From Marchantia polymorpha subsp. ruderalis (Eukaryota; Streptophyta; Marchantiopsida; Marchantiales; Marchantiaceae), in NCBI GenBank assembly GCA_037833965.1, contig AP031358.1, positions 17,182,001-17,246,000 on the forward strand: 64,000 nucleotides of DNA. The letters run 5' to 3'. The position numbers and the translations under genes were made by a program. Of this stretch, positions 1 to 14,400 are shown one piece after another; positions within the stretch are counted from its first letter, which is position 1; every line of letters starts with the position of its first letter. The notes beneath the pieces are model-generated. The model had not been told where the DNA came from, searched no databases, and was given only the letters and a program-made list of their open reading frames with translations.

Positions 1-719
1 AGGCCCGAGGGGAGCGACGAGGCCCCAGTCGCGCCTTCGGATTGGCGACCTCACTTGCCCGGCGTCCGAGAGCCAAGTGACCGTCTTGACCACTTGACCC
101 AAGGCCAGAACTTGTGAAGCGAGCTTTCCCGCGGACTTCGAGGATTCCAGGCCTCCACGTAGAAAGGGCCCCGCGGAAAAGGTGACGCGGACGGTTCGGT
201 GGTGGAGGCTGCAGCCAATTGGCGTTCGATTTGAGCTGAGCTGGCGAGGTGCCAAGTGCTCGGGTGCCACGAATCAGCCTCGGTGTCGCTCTGTCTAGAG
301 ACTTCTGGGCCTCGCTAGAGCGCTCCACTTGGTTCGGCTCGGCCTCCCTCGACGCCGAGGTTTTTCTAGAACCTGCACCTCGTCGGTCGCTCGGTCGATC
401 GCCCGGCCTCGATTCTGTTCTAGCCAGACGCGATTGATTGGCACCTTATCGCCAATTCCTTCCAGTCGAATCCTCGGCCTGCTTAAAAGGCCGGCCTCAC
501 TCCAAATTTCGGCGAGAAAGCGCGAGCTCCCGATCTGCCTTGGCGAAAGAGTGCACACTGCTCTGATTTGCATCATCTGGAGTCGTGGTTGTATATTGAA
601 GAGTTGAGAAGCAGTCTCGAGGAGGGACAAGAGGAATTTCTCGCGGACGAGTCGATCGTGTTTGATTAGTTTAGGACTGTCGGAAATTTTCTTTTCTGAA
701 GTAGTTTGCGAGGATTAGC
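1..719 (+). promoter_or_regulatory. Promoter and 5'UTR region of the plastid Hsp70 gene
   Basis: This GC-rich stretch lies directly upstream of the Hsp70 start codon at 720. No open frame on either strand looks like a protein. A perfect TTCnnGAA palindrome lies at 364-371. Weak TATA-like strings occur at 482-487 (TTAAAA) and about 591-597 (GTATATT). The transcription start cannot be placed from sequence alone. The promoter role is inferred from position; the gene upstream of the window is unknown. Confidence 0.6.
364..371. promoter_or_regulatory. Candidate heat-shock element (TTCTAGAA)
   Basis: The 8-mer TTCTAGAA is an exact inverted pair of the heat-shock factor pentamer (nTTCn/nGAAn), 349 bases before the ATG. 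I do not see a third correctly spaced unit on either side, so it is a minimal site. Plant Hsp70 promoters commonly carry such sites, but one dimer can occur by chance. Confidence 0.35.
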
Positions 720-3829
<3,110 letters not shown>

Positions 3830-4140
3830 AGCCATTATTGGGAAGTTTCAAAATGGCATTCACTGGACACTGTACGCCTGTCGTTGTAACAAAGAAGTGG
3901 AAGGTCCGTTCTAGAAAGAGATGGCAACCAAGCGACACGAAGAAGTGAGGTATCATCAACAACTGAGCGATGAAGCAGTCGAATTCATTTTAGGTAGATT
4001 GTGGGTGATCTCGGTGGGAGTAGAAACGTAGAGAAAACATCTACTCGTGTATCTAAGTTTTGCTAGCATGAGTGATCAACTCATTATTGTAGCAGCCAGT
4101 GGACAGACCCTGGAAAAGATTTTTTGATGGATGTGTAACA
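3830..4140 (+). terminator. 3'UTR and probable polyadenylation region of plastid Hsp70
   Basis: Moderately GC-rich sequence follows the TGA at 3827-3829 and passes into AT-rich intergenic DNA near 4100-4150. No canonical AATAAA is seen. A TGTAA string near 4134 followed by an AT-rich run is a possible plant-type near-upstream element. The cleavage site is a guess from the composition change. Confidence 0.35.
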
Positions 4141-7100
4141 TATATACAGAAACTAGCAATTAGAGCGATTCAGTCATGCCATGCAGAAGGCAGCATGAGA
4201 AAGTTGTAGAATTCTCTGGATAGAAAATCAAGCAATTCAATATTCAAGCACTCAAAACTGTCTATAATATACATCTCTCATGTAGATGAGTGTGCAAGAA
4301 ACAGTGAAATTCCCACATATTGATGCATAGTTTTCCATTCAAATTACTGTGAGCACAATGAAATCTGAAGAAAGCTAATTAATTACATAATATATAGTGG
4401 AGAAAATATACAACATACCTCTAAAACAAAGAAAGAGATCTAAAGTGTTACACGATAAAACTTGAGTGTGATATATATTATAATAATATGTATATATTAT
4501 ATATAATATTACAAAGTTATGTATAAGCCTAGAAAGTTTAATTCGTGGTCAAATCTAGATTCAAGTACACTTTTATCACATAAAAAACAAATTTTTATAT
4601 TTATATCATTTGCTTATACATTTAACTTAAGAAATAAAAAATTTATTAAAAAATTTTATATATATATGATATTCTTCACATCTACAATTAAGTTTTGTGA
4701 AACGGATTGTTCATTAAGGTTGCTATTATACATTACAAAATTTATCACATACAACAAAATTTTATATATATATGAAATGAAATTATTAACTCAAAAAGAA
4801 TGATAACTTTGATCAACCTTCGAAAAGTTATCATTCCATGGTAACTTTTAGAAGGTTCGTTATCATGCATTTCCACTGCATTATGAAATTTACTCCAAAT
4901 TATAATAAAAAAAAATGTCTTGTGAATACCAAAGCAACTCTCTATTGACTATGGTGTGGTACATTTTGTTGAACGATTTTCATGGTAGAGTAAGCAAGTC
5001 ATATGATCATGACGCATAATCATGTGTTCTCACGACCAGATGGTTACAGCCCTCTTACTCTTCCACTCATATGCATTTTGCTGTATGAATATAGATTAGA
5101 AGCAACATCCAGAGCTTTAACATGCAAGATTTGCTCCCTATATGATGAAACATATCGAAATTGACTACTTTACACATTAGCATTAACATATGCAATGTTG
5201 GAAAGAGAAAAAAAATCGGTTTTTAGTCATTATTTTTCGTTGAATGAATTCTTTTGAGAACAAATTGACTTCAATAGTTAAAGCTGACCAAAGTGCTAAC
5301 TTTAGTCCCCATAGGAAAAATGCAATAAAAGCAATGGGGTAATTTAACAACCATATAGAATAAGATACCAAAAGCTAAGCATCATTCTACAACTTAATGA
5401 CACCAAAGTCATGATGTCTTGTAAGTAAAATTCAAGAAATGCATTTTTCTTTAAAGATAAAACAAGTTCTATCTCAATAGAGATATTCATACTAGCTACT
5501 CAAACACATAAAAGTAGAGTTGCAATATGAAAATTGCAAATTTAGCTATTGAATCTTTACTTTGGATATCTTTTTTCACCACCAAACATTGATTTTTGTT
5601 TCTCAATCTAATTTCAAATTTTTTGCTGATTGTGTTCTTTTTGGTGTATGGTTTAAGGATGTCATATATTTTTCACACATGTAGACATAGGTTTCACATC
5701 AAATATCATTATGTATGGTTTATTTTATTCCAATACAAATGTATAACAATATTTTTCTTCAATCTTTAGTTCTTGCAACACATCATTATTATAATCATAG
5801 CATATAAGAACATATAATAGTCAAGTCAAATCTATCTTGTGATTCAAGTTTTATACTTTTGTATATCAGATATTTTTTTAAGCCACATTCGGACACAACT
5901 CTCATCCTCATAGCATAATCCAAAAATTTAGAATAGAATCATATCCATTTTATACTTAAAATGTTCAATTTCTTTTCACTAGTTATTTTTCATCACAGCC
6001 TCATATCTCTAAGTTATGAATTTAAAAATTGAAGACTCAACAATTTGAATTTGAACTCTATCTCCTCATATCTAGCTGACATAAAAGTCTAATTGTTCCT
6101 AACACTTTTAGTTGAATGACATTGCCTAATTATTTTTTAATTATTTCTCTTCATATATATGGATTTTTACTAAGTAACGCAAAAATCGTAATAATTTGCA
6201 CGTCATTCTAAAGTTGATTCAAAAGTATGTTGCATGAATAAGTTTATGATAGATCAATTAAGACTAAATTTAAATTTATGAAGCTATTTGAAGCTAATTT
6301 ATACAACATTTTTTTGTAGTTATATTATTCATGGGTAATCAATAGTGATAATTCAAGTTTTGGATTAAACTCAAGTCAAACTAATTCAAGTTAGAGTTAG
6401 GATAAGATTTTCCTAGTTAAGATCAGATCTAGGGTTTCATGCTGCTATATATGTACATGACACCGAGACACAACTAGTTTCAAAATCTTGTAGGTTTTTT
6501 GATAAAGAGTTCTTTATTTCCTTGGACGTAGATTGAAAGTAATAAATTATGTATTTTTCTTGTCGACTTAGTGTATGCATGATATTTTTGCTTGTATATA
6601 TGTGGATTTTTGTGTTTCCACTTATAAGTCAGAGGGAGTTGTGGATCAGACTAACAAGCTAGAGAGCTTTTCACCATGGATCAAGTAATTTGTCACTGTC
6701 TTCTTTTCTTTGTTAAAATAACAATCATGTTGAGTACATAAGCATAATTATAAGATCGGTTGTTGTATGTGTATAGAAAAATTGAAAAATTAATCATGAT
6801 TAGCTTATTTATGACTGAATTTATATTTGGCGGAATACTTTAAAATTTAAAATAATTTTAAAACATTTGAGTTAAACTTTACAATCTTGGTTTCAAAACA
6901 GATAATAATTTGACCATATATTAGTTTTTATTTGTTTGATTCAGTTATAGAAATTTTTTTAGTGGATCAAAACTAAATATAATTTAATGGCAAGTGTAAG
7001 GTCTACAAGTTTGAAGGTCTCAAATAGCATGTCGACATCTTAGGATAGAGATTAAGGAGCTCCTAGGAGATTTTGATAGATCAATTGCATGTTGCCACAT

Positions 7101-7316
7101 AATGAGATAAGTTAAATCTATCAAGGTTTATCTTAGTAAAAGTAATTTAGATGATAGTTACCATGTTTTATTATACATTTTTTTAATTGATTTAAATAAA
7201 GAGTTACAAAAAAGTCTCTCAAGCAAGTTTGGAAAATTAATTGTATGAAAATTTGTTTTGCCAACAGAAGGTTGAATTTCACTATCATCTTGGAGTGTTG
7301 ACAAATGATTGGATTA
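4141..7316. other. AT-rich intergenic DNA without a recognisable gene
   Basis: Very AT-rich sequence with many stops in all frames. A patch at about 6420-6700 has TATATATGTA (6449-6458), then a stretch containing TGTGGATCAGAC (about 6640) and a short ATG-containing tract. That order recalls an LTR end followed by a primer-binding site, but no LTR partner or gag domain is seen, so it is not called as an element. Confidence 0.4.
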
Positions 7317-7342
7317 GAGTGATGAATGAAAAATATGTTTAA

Positions 7343-7515
7343 GAGTATTTGCGACATGGACATGTAGATATTTTTTATCTTCAAGAACCATGATGAGTGA
7401 AAGATAACAAGAGTTGAACCCTTACAAATTTACCACAGCCTTGTTTATTAAACTACGTGATTGTCATTTTTATTTATTAGCCAACCAATTAATTATACTA
7501 GGAGATATAAAAAGT
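7343..7515 (+). pseudogene. Possible trace of a LINE (L1-type) endonuclease
   Basis: One frame from 7343 reads EYLRHGHVDIFYLQEP, which resembles the start of an L1-type apurinic endonuclease domain (usually ...DIxxLQE). About 130 bases on, another frame from 7477 reads LANQLIILGDIK, which resembles the family's IIxGDFN block. Order and spacing fit an endonuclease with one frameshift. The rest is too decayed to read, and two short motifs in AT-rich DNA could be coincidence. Confidence 0.3.
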
Positions 7516-7633
7516 CTTATTTTCAACAAAAATGTTTCGGATAATTCATTCATCGTAGAGTCTTTATGATCCAATAGGTTTAAATTGTCATGCCGATCGT
7601 TTTTCAATTCATCTTTGAAGCATGAATACATAC

Positions 7634-7752
7634 CTGAGAAGCAATAGCATTAACCACACCAACCTCCACATTTGTCATGTGAGCTTTATCCTTGATGCTT
7701 AAGTCTTTGGTCTCTGAGCTCTTGAAATCTTTTCTCAATTCCTTCCGTATGG
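7634..7752 (-). pseudogene. Exon-like fragment of an unrecognised gene
   Basis: On the minus strand a 39-codon open segment is bordered by an acceptor-like TTTGAATCCAG and a donor-like CAG/GTATGT. It includes IKDKAHMTNVEVGVVNAIAS. Codon use is less AT-biased than the flanks, and the residues look like ordinary soluble protein. I do not recognise the family. A second open stretch on the same strand, about 7910-8040, contains FDKEKSSNKSKVNIFVQEKK and might belong to the same relic gene. A chance open frame cannot be ruled out. Confidence 0.3.
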
Positions 7753-7759
7753 CTGGATT

Positions 7760-9560
7760 CAAAATAATCAGTTAGCCAATTGTTATATTGACAACATCAT
7801 ACATCAAGCTAAAAATTATGAAAAATAAATGAAAAAATCATTCATTTCCAACTTCTTTCTTGGTATTTTTGGTTGATTCACTTCATTGGATTGTGTATTT
7901 TGAATTAGTAAATCCTACATGTAGATAAATTTCTCCTCAAATCTTGCATGTTTTTTTTCCTGGACAAAAATGTTCACCTTGGACTTATTGGAGCTCTTTT
8001 CTTTATCAAAAGTGCTTTGCTGATGAAATACATCAGTAGATCTTTTTTTTTCTTTTTTTTGCTTGATGTGTGATCAACGAATGGTTGTGTTAAAAGTTAT
8101 CAAAGATTAGGATTATTTTGTAGAAAATGATAACATTCACAATAAAGACAATAAGCTACAAAGTCTATTGAAGATGAATTTACTCTTGAAGTATAATTTC
8201 CATATACTCTATAGCCTCCTACTACATTATTATTATTTTTCTCTCTGTTGTAGTCCGTTGATCTTAAGATCAATTAAAGTTTTTACGATAGATTTCAACA
8301 CATGTTACAAATTTTCATTAGGATTATCCATTGTGGATGAACTAGCAAGCATAATATCACTTGATCTTTCTACAAGTGGTAGAGTTATTACTCTAGCCAT
8401 CAAGCTAGAGCAATCTTTTAAGCTTTATTCCAATCTAATGACAATTCAAATGACTTCAGTCTTAAAAGAGTACTTTTTGTATTTCACCTTGCTTCAAAAT
8501 TTCAATTTCAAAACTCCAACAATTTTTTTAGCATTGTACTTATCTTTATCATTGTAGATTTCACTTCATTTCGATCATTTTTCATCATCACGTGAAATTC
8601 TTACTCCAGCTTCTTAATATTTTTTAATGTGATACATCTTATTGTCACATTGCTTTAAGAAATTGAGCATCATATTTTTATAATTTTTATTGTGGGAGAA
8701 AGTTTAAGATAAAATTTTTTGTCAACTTTATTCATGTGTACTTCTCCACGTGCTCCCTTTTGTAATCTTTGTATCGCTCTAAAAAGTTCGGAAAAAGTAT
8801 AACTCACTCATATTTCTTACTTTTGTAAATCCAATTATGTGTTCACATTTGAAATTAACCTTATGAATGACAAAATCTTTGAATCTACGTCAATTAAATA
8901 TAGAAATTAAAGAAAGTAAAGAAAGTATAAAAAACATCACAATTTACATAAAACAACATAGCATATTTTCAGTTCAGCCAGAAATTAAATGTCTATGTTA
9001 GGAAACCTTTGTGCTAGGAGGACAAGGAAGAGATGAAAAGCTGGGGATGGAAGTGAAAGTAGTAGCTATGGTGCGTTGTGAAGAAGGTGATTATGCTATG
9101 GAATATATCATCACTTATTTCAATTTTTGCCCCGCGGACCAAACAAGTACTTGAGGAGTCGTGCTCAATTTCTGATCGACGTTGTAGATTCAAGAGAGTT
9201 TGAAATCTACAGCAACAAAGAATGTGAAGTAATGTCAAATTTTGGAGCAAAGGAACATGTTTGATGAGCAGTAGTTGTTGAGTCAATAAAGAATCCTTGT
9301 GTGTTGTAGTATCTTCTGTTACGTTTCTTTGAAAAAATGAATTTGTCCTTTAATATTGTTTGATCTCTTGATAGTGAACAACTAAGCTTGTGTTTATTTT
9401 TTTTAATTAGTTGGAGAAGATTACTCATTGTGCACTGATGGCAAGGAGATTATTGCTACATCAAGAAGTGTTGGATTGTCCTTGGTGCCTAATTTTTGTT
9501 GTTCAAGAAGACAATTTTGAGAAAGTGCTTACTTCCTTTACATGGACACATCATTTTACT
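7760..9560. other. AT-rich stretch without a supported gene
   Basis: Apart from the open segment near 7910-8040 mentioned for the exon-like fragment, nothing is recognisable. A 129-codon open frame at 8168-8557 is rich in Leu, Ile, Phe and Tyr because of base composition and has no motif. Minus-strand pieces near 8740-8810 (LERYKDYKREHVEKYT) look protein-like but were not identified. Confidence 0.35.
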
Positions 9561-9641
9561 TCATGCCTCTAGCAAAGACAAAAGCATCATCATTCATTGT
9601 ACTCTCGTAAACCTCCTACTCCTATGAAGCCTATTAAGAAT

Positions 9642-9800
9642 GAGACTGTGTTTGTGATCCTCTATCCAAGATTGAAAACAAGAAGCGTCATTGAAAAACA
9701 AGGAAGTATCATTAAAACTCTAAGGGAGTAGACCGATGATAGTATAAAATTTGAGGATACAGTTCTTGACTTGGATGGGAGAGTGATTGTTATTTCAATC
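9642..9800 (+). pseudogene. KH domain 1 of the KH pseudogene
   Basis: The frame reads ETVFVILYPRLKTRSVIEKQ, then GSIIKTLRE, a stop, and TDDSIKFEDTVLDLDGRVIV. This is the plant KH1 pattern of hydrophobic strand, GxxG loop, IIKTLR helix and a strand ending in ERVIVI. The first glycine of the GxxG loop has become Glu (EKQG) and the Glu after LRE is a stop, so RNA binding would be lost even if translated. Confidence 0.78.
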
Positions 9801-10094
9801 TCAAACAGAGATTGAAAACGTGGAAGAAATAGGGATATGGCAAGAGATTGTGAAGGTCATGATAGAGATTGTGTTTCTAGAGAACAAGATGGAGGAAGTG
9901 ATGATAGGAAAAGAAAATGCAGCTAGCAAAAAATAGATGTAAAGTAAAGAGATGGAAAAATCAAAGATAGTTAGAGCCAATCACCGTTTCATAAAATTTG
10001 ATTTTAAGTTCACGGCAGATGTGTGAACAATTTAAGAAGCAATGGATCCAACAAAAAAGACAAAAATAGAAGATCAAATTTGATAACAATTCAT

Positions 10095-10330
10095 TTTTTA
10101 CTTTCAAATAATAAAACTGGCTGCTTGCTAGGTAAGATTGGCAAGATTATTAAACAAATGAACCATGAAATTGATGCTTAAATCATGATACTACGTAAAA
10201 AAACAACTACCAAATTGTGTTTTGACTTATGACAAGCTTGTACACATCTTTGATCAATTGTCTATTGTGAAGAAAACATTGCATGTTATATCCATTCGCT
10301 TAAAGAGAATCCTAGTAGAGATTCTATAGG
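10095..10330 (+). pseudogene. KH domain 2 of the KH pseudogene
   Basis: The sequence GCLLGKIGKIIKQMNHEIDA keeps the GxxG loop (GKIG) and its helix. A stop follows, then in a shifted frame DKLVHIFDQLSIVKKTLHVI, the typical second half of a plant KH domain. A return to the first frame gives LKENPSRDS, the usual sequence at the end of this domain. Two compensating frameshifts lie near 10225 and 10298. Confidence 0.82.
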
Positions 10331-10359
10331 AGTAATGGAGATGTAATCCATTCAATTCA

Positions 10360-10780
10360 AGGTAATACTCCTAGAGATAATACAGTATGAATGAAGTTGC
10401 AATGCATGGATCGGGATGTAAACTAAGGGAGATGATGTATTAGTGAGATACATATCCTCTCATAGAAAATACTCTTTTGTAACCATCTTTAGTTAGTTAG
10501 AAATAAAGTAGAGTTTATTCTAAAAATTGATATAGATACTTTAGCCCTCACTAGTCATAGTTGCCACGTCAGCCATCCGTGTGCTTGTTAGAGTTATCAG
10601 CCACGTCATCTTTCTACTAAGAGTGAGATGGATGATGAGTGTAAGATTTTATCTCCTTGTACTAGTTGGTGAGAGCTATATAAGGTAGAGGAGAACCATT
10701 ATTGATATCTCTCATTTTCAGAGTTTATGTTTGCATCTTTGAGTGAACTTCTCTCTAAACCCTAGTGTTACATCTTTGGA
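10360..10780 (+). promoter_or_regulatory. Promoter- or LTR-like segment inside the KH pseudogene
   Basis: Two copies of CCACGTCA (10564-10571 and 10601-10608) lie 70-110 bases before a good TATA box, CTATATAAGG at 10676-10685. A pyrimidine-rich leader and AAACCCTA (about 10757) follow. Such a compact set of ACGT elements, TATA box and leader between two KH domains suggests a solo LTR or a captured promoter. I could not find a second copy or clear target-site duplications in the window. Confidence 0.4.
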
Positions 10781-11177
10781 CATGATGTATAATTTCTAGG
10801 AGTAAAATCATTGCTTTCAGGATTGGATGTTGAAGTTTTCTTTTCAATTCTCAAGCTTTACCAATGTTTTCAAACTTTGATGCCTTACACTTATGTTGAC
10901 ATACTTTGATGGACAAAGAGTTGGTTTTTTGGATCTTGTGTCCAAAAAATTAGCGTTTTTTTGTAAAAAAGGAGTATAATCTACAATATTTGATAGTATA
11001 TTGATGCATTTATCAAAGTTGCCAATCCATTTATATGCTCAGATCAACATATTATAGTATTTCAACTAACAAGCATCTATACAAAAACATCTTTGAGCAC
11101 AAAAAACGATATTGCACGCATAGAGTATTAGAATGGATTTGGGTTTTGACCAAGATGTACTTATTGTTATAAGATTG

Positions 11178-11411
11178 GTTGTGATTTCTAACCAAATTGG
11201 TTGGCTTTTTGGAAGAGATGGTACCATCATTGGAGACATGAGAAAAACTGCTTATGTTAATATTTGTATACTCGCCTAAATTCAAGTACCGAGATGCGTT
11301 CTAAAAACAGATGAACTCATTTAGATAGTTGGTGATATCCGTGTTGCACGAGAACCTTTGATACATATTACCACACCTCTATGGAGTAATCTTTATAGGT
11401 TCAGGTTCTAG
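11178..11411 (+). pseudogene. KH domain 3 of the KH pseudogene
   Basis: One frame of 78 codons with only two internal stops reads IGWLFGRDGTIIGDMRK, later CVLKTDELI, a stop, then IVGDIRVAREPLIHITTPLW and SNLYRFR. This matches the plant KH pattern ending in DELVQIVGDIRVAR. The GxxG loop is GRDG. Of the three domains this is the best preserved at the reading-frame level. Confidence 0.82.
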
Positions 11412-14400
11412 TTAGTATTTTCATCCTTCACGTTAGTTTTATGACTTCAAAATAAATAACTATTGTTTTCTAGAAACGGGTTAGACACAAAACCGAGTAT
11501 CGTGCACGAATGTATTTATTGCTGTTTGTTTGTACCTACAACAAAACAAGAGAGTATTATTGTACCAAAATATGAGTTTCTTTCTAGCAGCTTGGTGCCT
11601 TCAGGGGCAGTGATAGCAACGAATGAGATGGAGTTCTTTTGGATTATGTAGATGTAGGGCTTTTGAATTATGATGATGCGCGATTCCACCAGAATGGATC
11701 TGACATATACGCGGGCTGGAAAAAAAATTGACTAAGATGGTTATGAAGGCGGAGGTTGTTTGACGATTGAAACTTATCACAATGAAGTTGTGAATTTATA
11801 CGTGAGAGAAGGACACAGATTATCATGTTGAAATAATTTTTGAGGTGCTGACACAATCTTTGACATTGTATCTTAGAACTTGAAAGTGATTAACAACAAA
11901 AAATCAACTATTAAAGTGATATTGTTGTTGGAGTTTCCAAATCATCCACTTTGGACTAATGTCCAAGTTAAGGGTCAATCAAGCTTTTGCTTTCACTCCT
12001 TTGAAATACGATGTAGGTGAAGATGTTGTTTATAGTCAATTTCTTACTTCAAGTTGAAGAAGGTTCAGACTACTTCACTAGTATATTGGAATTAGAGTCA
12101 AGAGATACATGATCGAGTCTAATTTCAATCTTAGAATGCATGATCAAAGGCTATTGAAACTCAACGGATCTAGTGATGTCATAAAGGTGGGGCAATTTTC
12201 TCTTATTTGGATTTCAATTCAATTCTTCTCTAATCCAAAAACCACTTGATTACCATTCAAAATTAATTGCTGAGAGATCTTGAATGCATTATCTTTGAAT
12301 TAATTGTCCTTCAAAATTGACCAACACTCTGAATTGTACCTTGAATACTCCTTCTCCATTTACTTTCTGGATTTGTTATGTGTAAGACATCATCATAAAG
12401 TATATCATTAAGTACATTTTAGTTCAAAGTCAACAAACGACAACTATCTTTATCAATCTAGATGAACTTCTTACTGCATGTAGCTTGGAATGTAAAGATG
12501 TATTAGGTACGGTGAAGCGGTTTCAAGCGCGTTAGAGATGAACAAAATGAAGATATTTTTAATCTGAATAGATGCAGGATCTCCTAGAAACAATGACAGC
12601 ATGCAAGGAGCATGTGATGATTATTGTCACATAACTTCTTGTCGATAAGTCTATCCACATGATAGGATTGTGAAACTTGCTGACTTCATACGGTTGAGAG
12701 AAAAAATATTAATAGAGATGATGAAAACAGAGACGGAGACTTTCAAGTGAATGACATCTAAACCTTAGAGCAAGATGACCTTGAAAAAAAGAGAGTTAAG
12801 CAAGAATCTTAACACTAACTTTGTTTTCACAAGACTAGAAGTTTGGTCATCCCAAGAAAAGTTTGATGGCTAATTCTGCGACGCACAAGGATGGAGGTTT
12901 AGGGTGGGGATAAATGATGCGGATGAGGTCGGTGAGATTGACAAAGTTTGGGTGAAAGATTACTATTGCATGTAAGAAGGCTTGTTGATGCAAGCAAGTT
13001 GTGAGAAAATTATGTATGTAAAAAAATGTTAGTGAGATCATTTAAAAAATATTTTCTACATATTTGTAACCTGGGTCATTAAAAGTAAAGTGGTGTGTAA
13101 CATTTGTGTCGCGAGAGCATTGAAGTCTGATTTATAGGAAGAAGTGAAGCTACACAAGTACATGTAAGCCATATGCTTTCACACTAACTACAACGCACAA
13201 GGGTGAAAGTTTAATGACAACACTCATATTATTTTTTATGCACAAAATTTAAAATCTCTTAAAGTTTAAATGAAATTTATTTATAAAACATAGACCAACC
13301 AATTTAATCCTTGAGTAATTTATCAATGACAAAAAAATAATATTAATCTATTATAGTCATAACTATCTTCTTCTTCAAACATAGTATGAATCTTAACATC
13401 ATCAAAATGTTTTCAATCATCCAAATGATACTCTCTATCTTCAATTAGAATTTAAACCTATCAAGATCAACTTTTCAATCTTCATACTTAATTTGTCATG
13501 CAAACCTTACATAATTCAAAAAATGCTTTACACCTTTATTTGTGTTACCACCGATAATCTAATCGCTCCAACATTGTAACATATTTTGAGCTTTGAGAAT
13601 CATGTGGAATCTATGATACCGAATGAAGTTTCATCTCTCACCTAAACTTTGAGAGAGTTGAACACTTATCTACCTAAAACTTCTAGAAGCTTACTTGTAT
13701 CTAGGTTGAGAATACCACATGTTGAGACTTTCATAGTTCTAGAATCTCCATTTGCCACTAAGTGAACTTTAAACTTACACTGATCAATATATTTTTTATT
13801 TAATAAAACCAATCAAAATTAATCATGTAAGCAAAATATTTTTTCTTGGAATCTAGATTTTTTTAAGAGACAAAATAGTAATGCTCATTCAAATTTTCCA
13901 GAACTTCCTTAATTATTCCACCAAGTATAAACATAATAACTAGATTAATTTAATCATAAGAAGCTAGAATTAAATAAATCTAAGTTAATCATGGTTGATA
14001 CTTTGGAAATTTCTAATATTACTTTATGCATACAACAATAGATCTTATGGACAATTTGAAGATCATAAATGTATCTTTCACTGTGTAAATATAATTGTAT
14101 ATAGTTTCAAGCTCTTCAAACATATAAATTTTTGAAAAGCTTTAAACGAAAAAAATTTCAAAAAATTCAAACAATTCAAATAGACAAACCAACTTTGTAC
14201 AAATTTTTTTTATAGAGCTCACTTTGGTATATGTCAAAACTCTTTAAGTTCTTACATTCATAATTTTGGCTACAAATAGAATCTAGACATGAAATAAAAA
14301 CAAAAATATAATTCATTTTCCATTCTATTATTAACAAAAATTTAAAAAATTTCTTTCTAATTTTTTTTTCTGTAAAATCATTATTTTTCTAAGATAAGAC

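Larger units (their letters stand above)
9570..11411 (+). pseudogene. Pseudogene of a multi-KH-domain RNA-binding protein (plant HEN4/FLK/RCF3-like type)
   Basis: Three KH domains can be read in order: KH1 about 9642-9800, KH2 about 10095-10330, KH3 about 11178-11411. Each is preceded or followed by linker-like protein, such as YSRKPPTPMKPIK before KH1. In plants such proteins carry three to five KH domains and bind single-stranded RNA in the nucleus, acting in pre-mRNA processing, flowering and stress responses. The copy is dead. There is a stop inside KH1 (TAG after KTLRE), stops and two frameshifts in KH2, and two stops plus a terminal TAG in KH3. KH1, the first half of KH2 and KH3 share the same frame register. 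The 0.85 kb between KH2 and KH3 contains promoter- or LTR-like DNA and may be an insertion or an old intron. Possible linker remnants continue to about 11730 (for example RFHQNGSDIYAGW in one frame). Whether it arose by retroposition or by DNA duplication is not clear. Confidence 0.8.

Noticed and set aside
295..630. 111-codon minus-strand frame upstream of Hsp70
   Set aside because: It lies in GC-rich promoter/5'UTR DNA, has no motif, and an overlapping plus-strand frame is equally open.
8168..8557. 129-codon ATG frame
   Set aside because: Hydrophobic composition follows from AT-rich DNA; no motif, no periodic membrane pattern and no neighbours in support.
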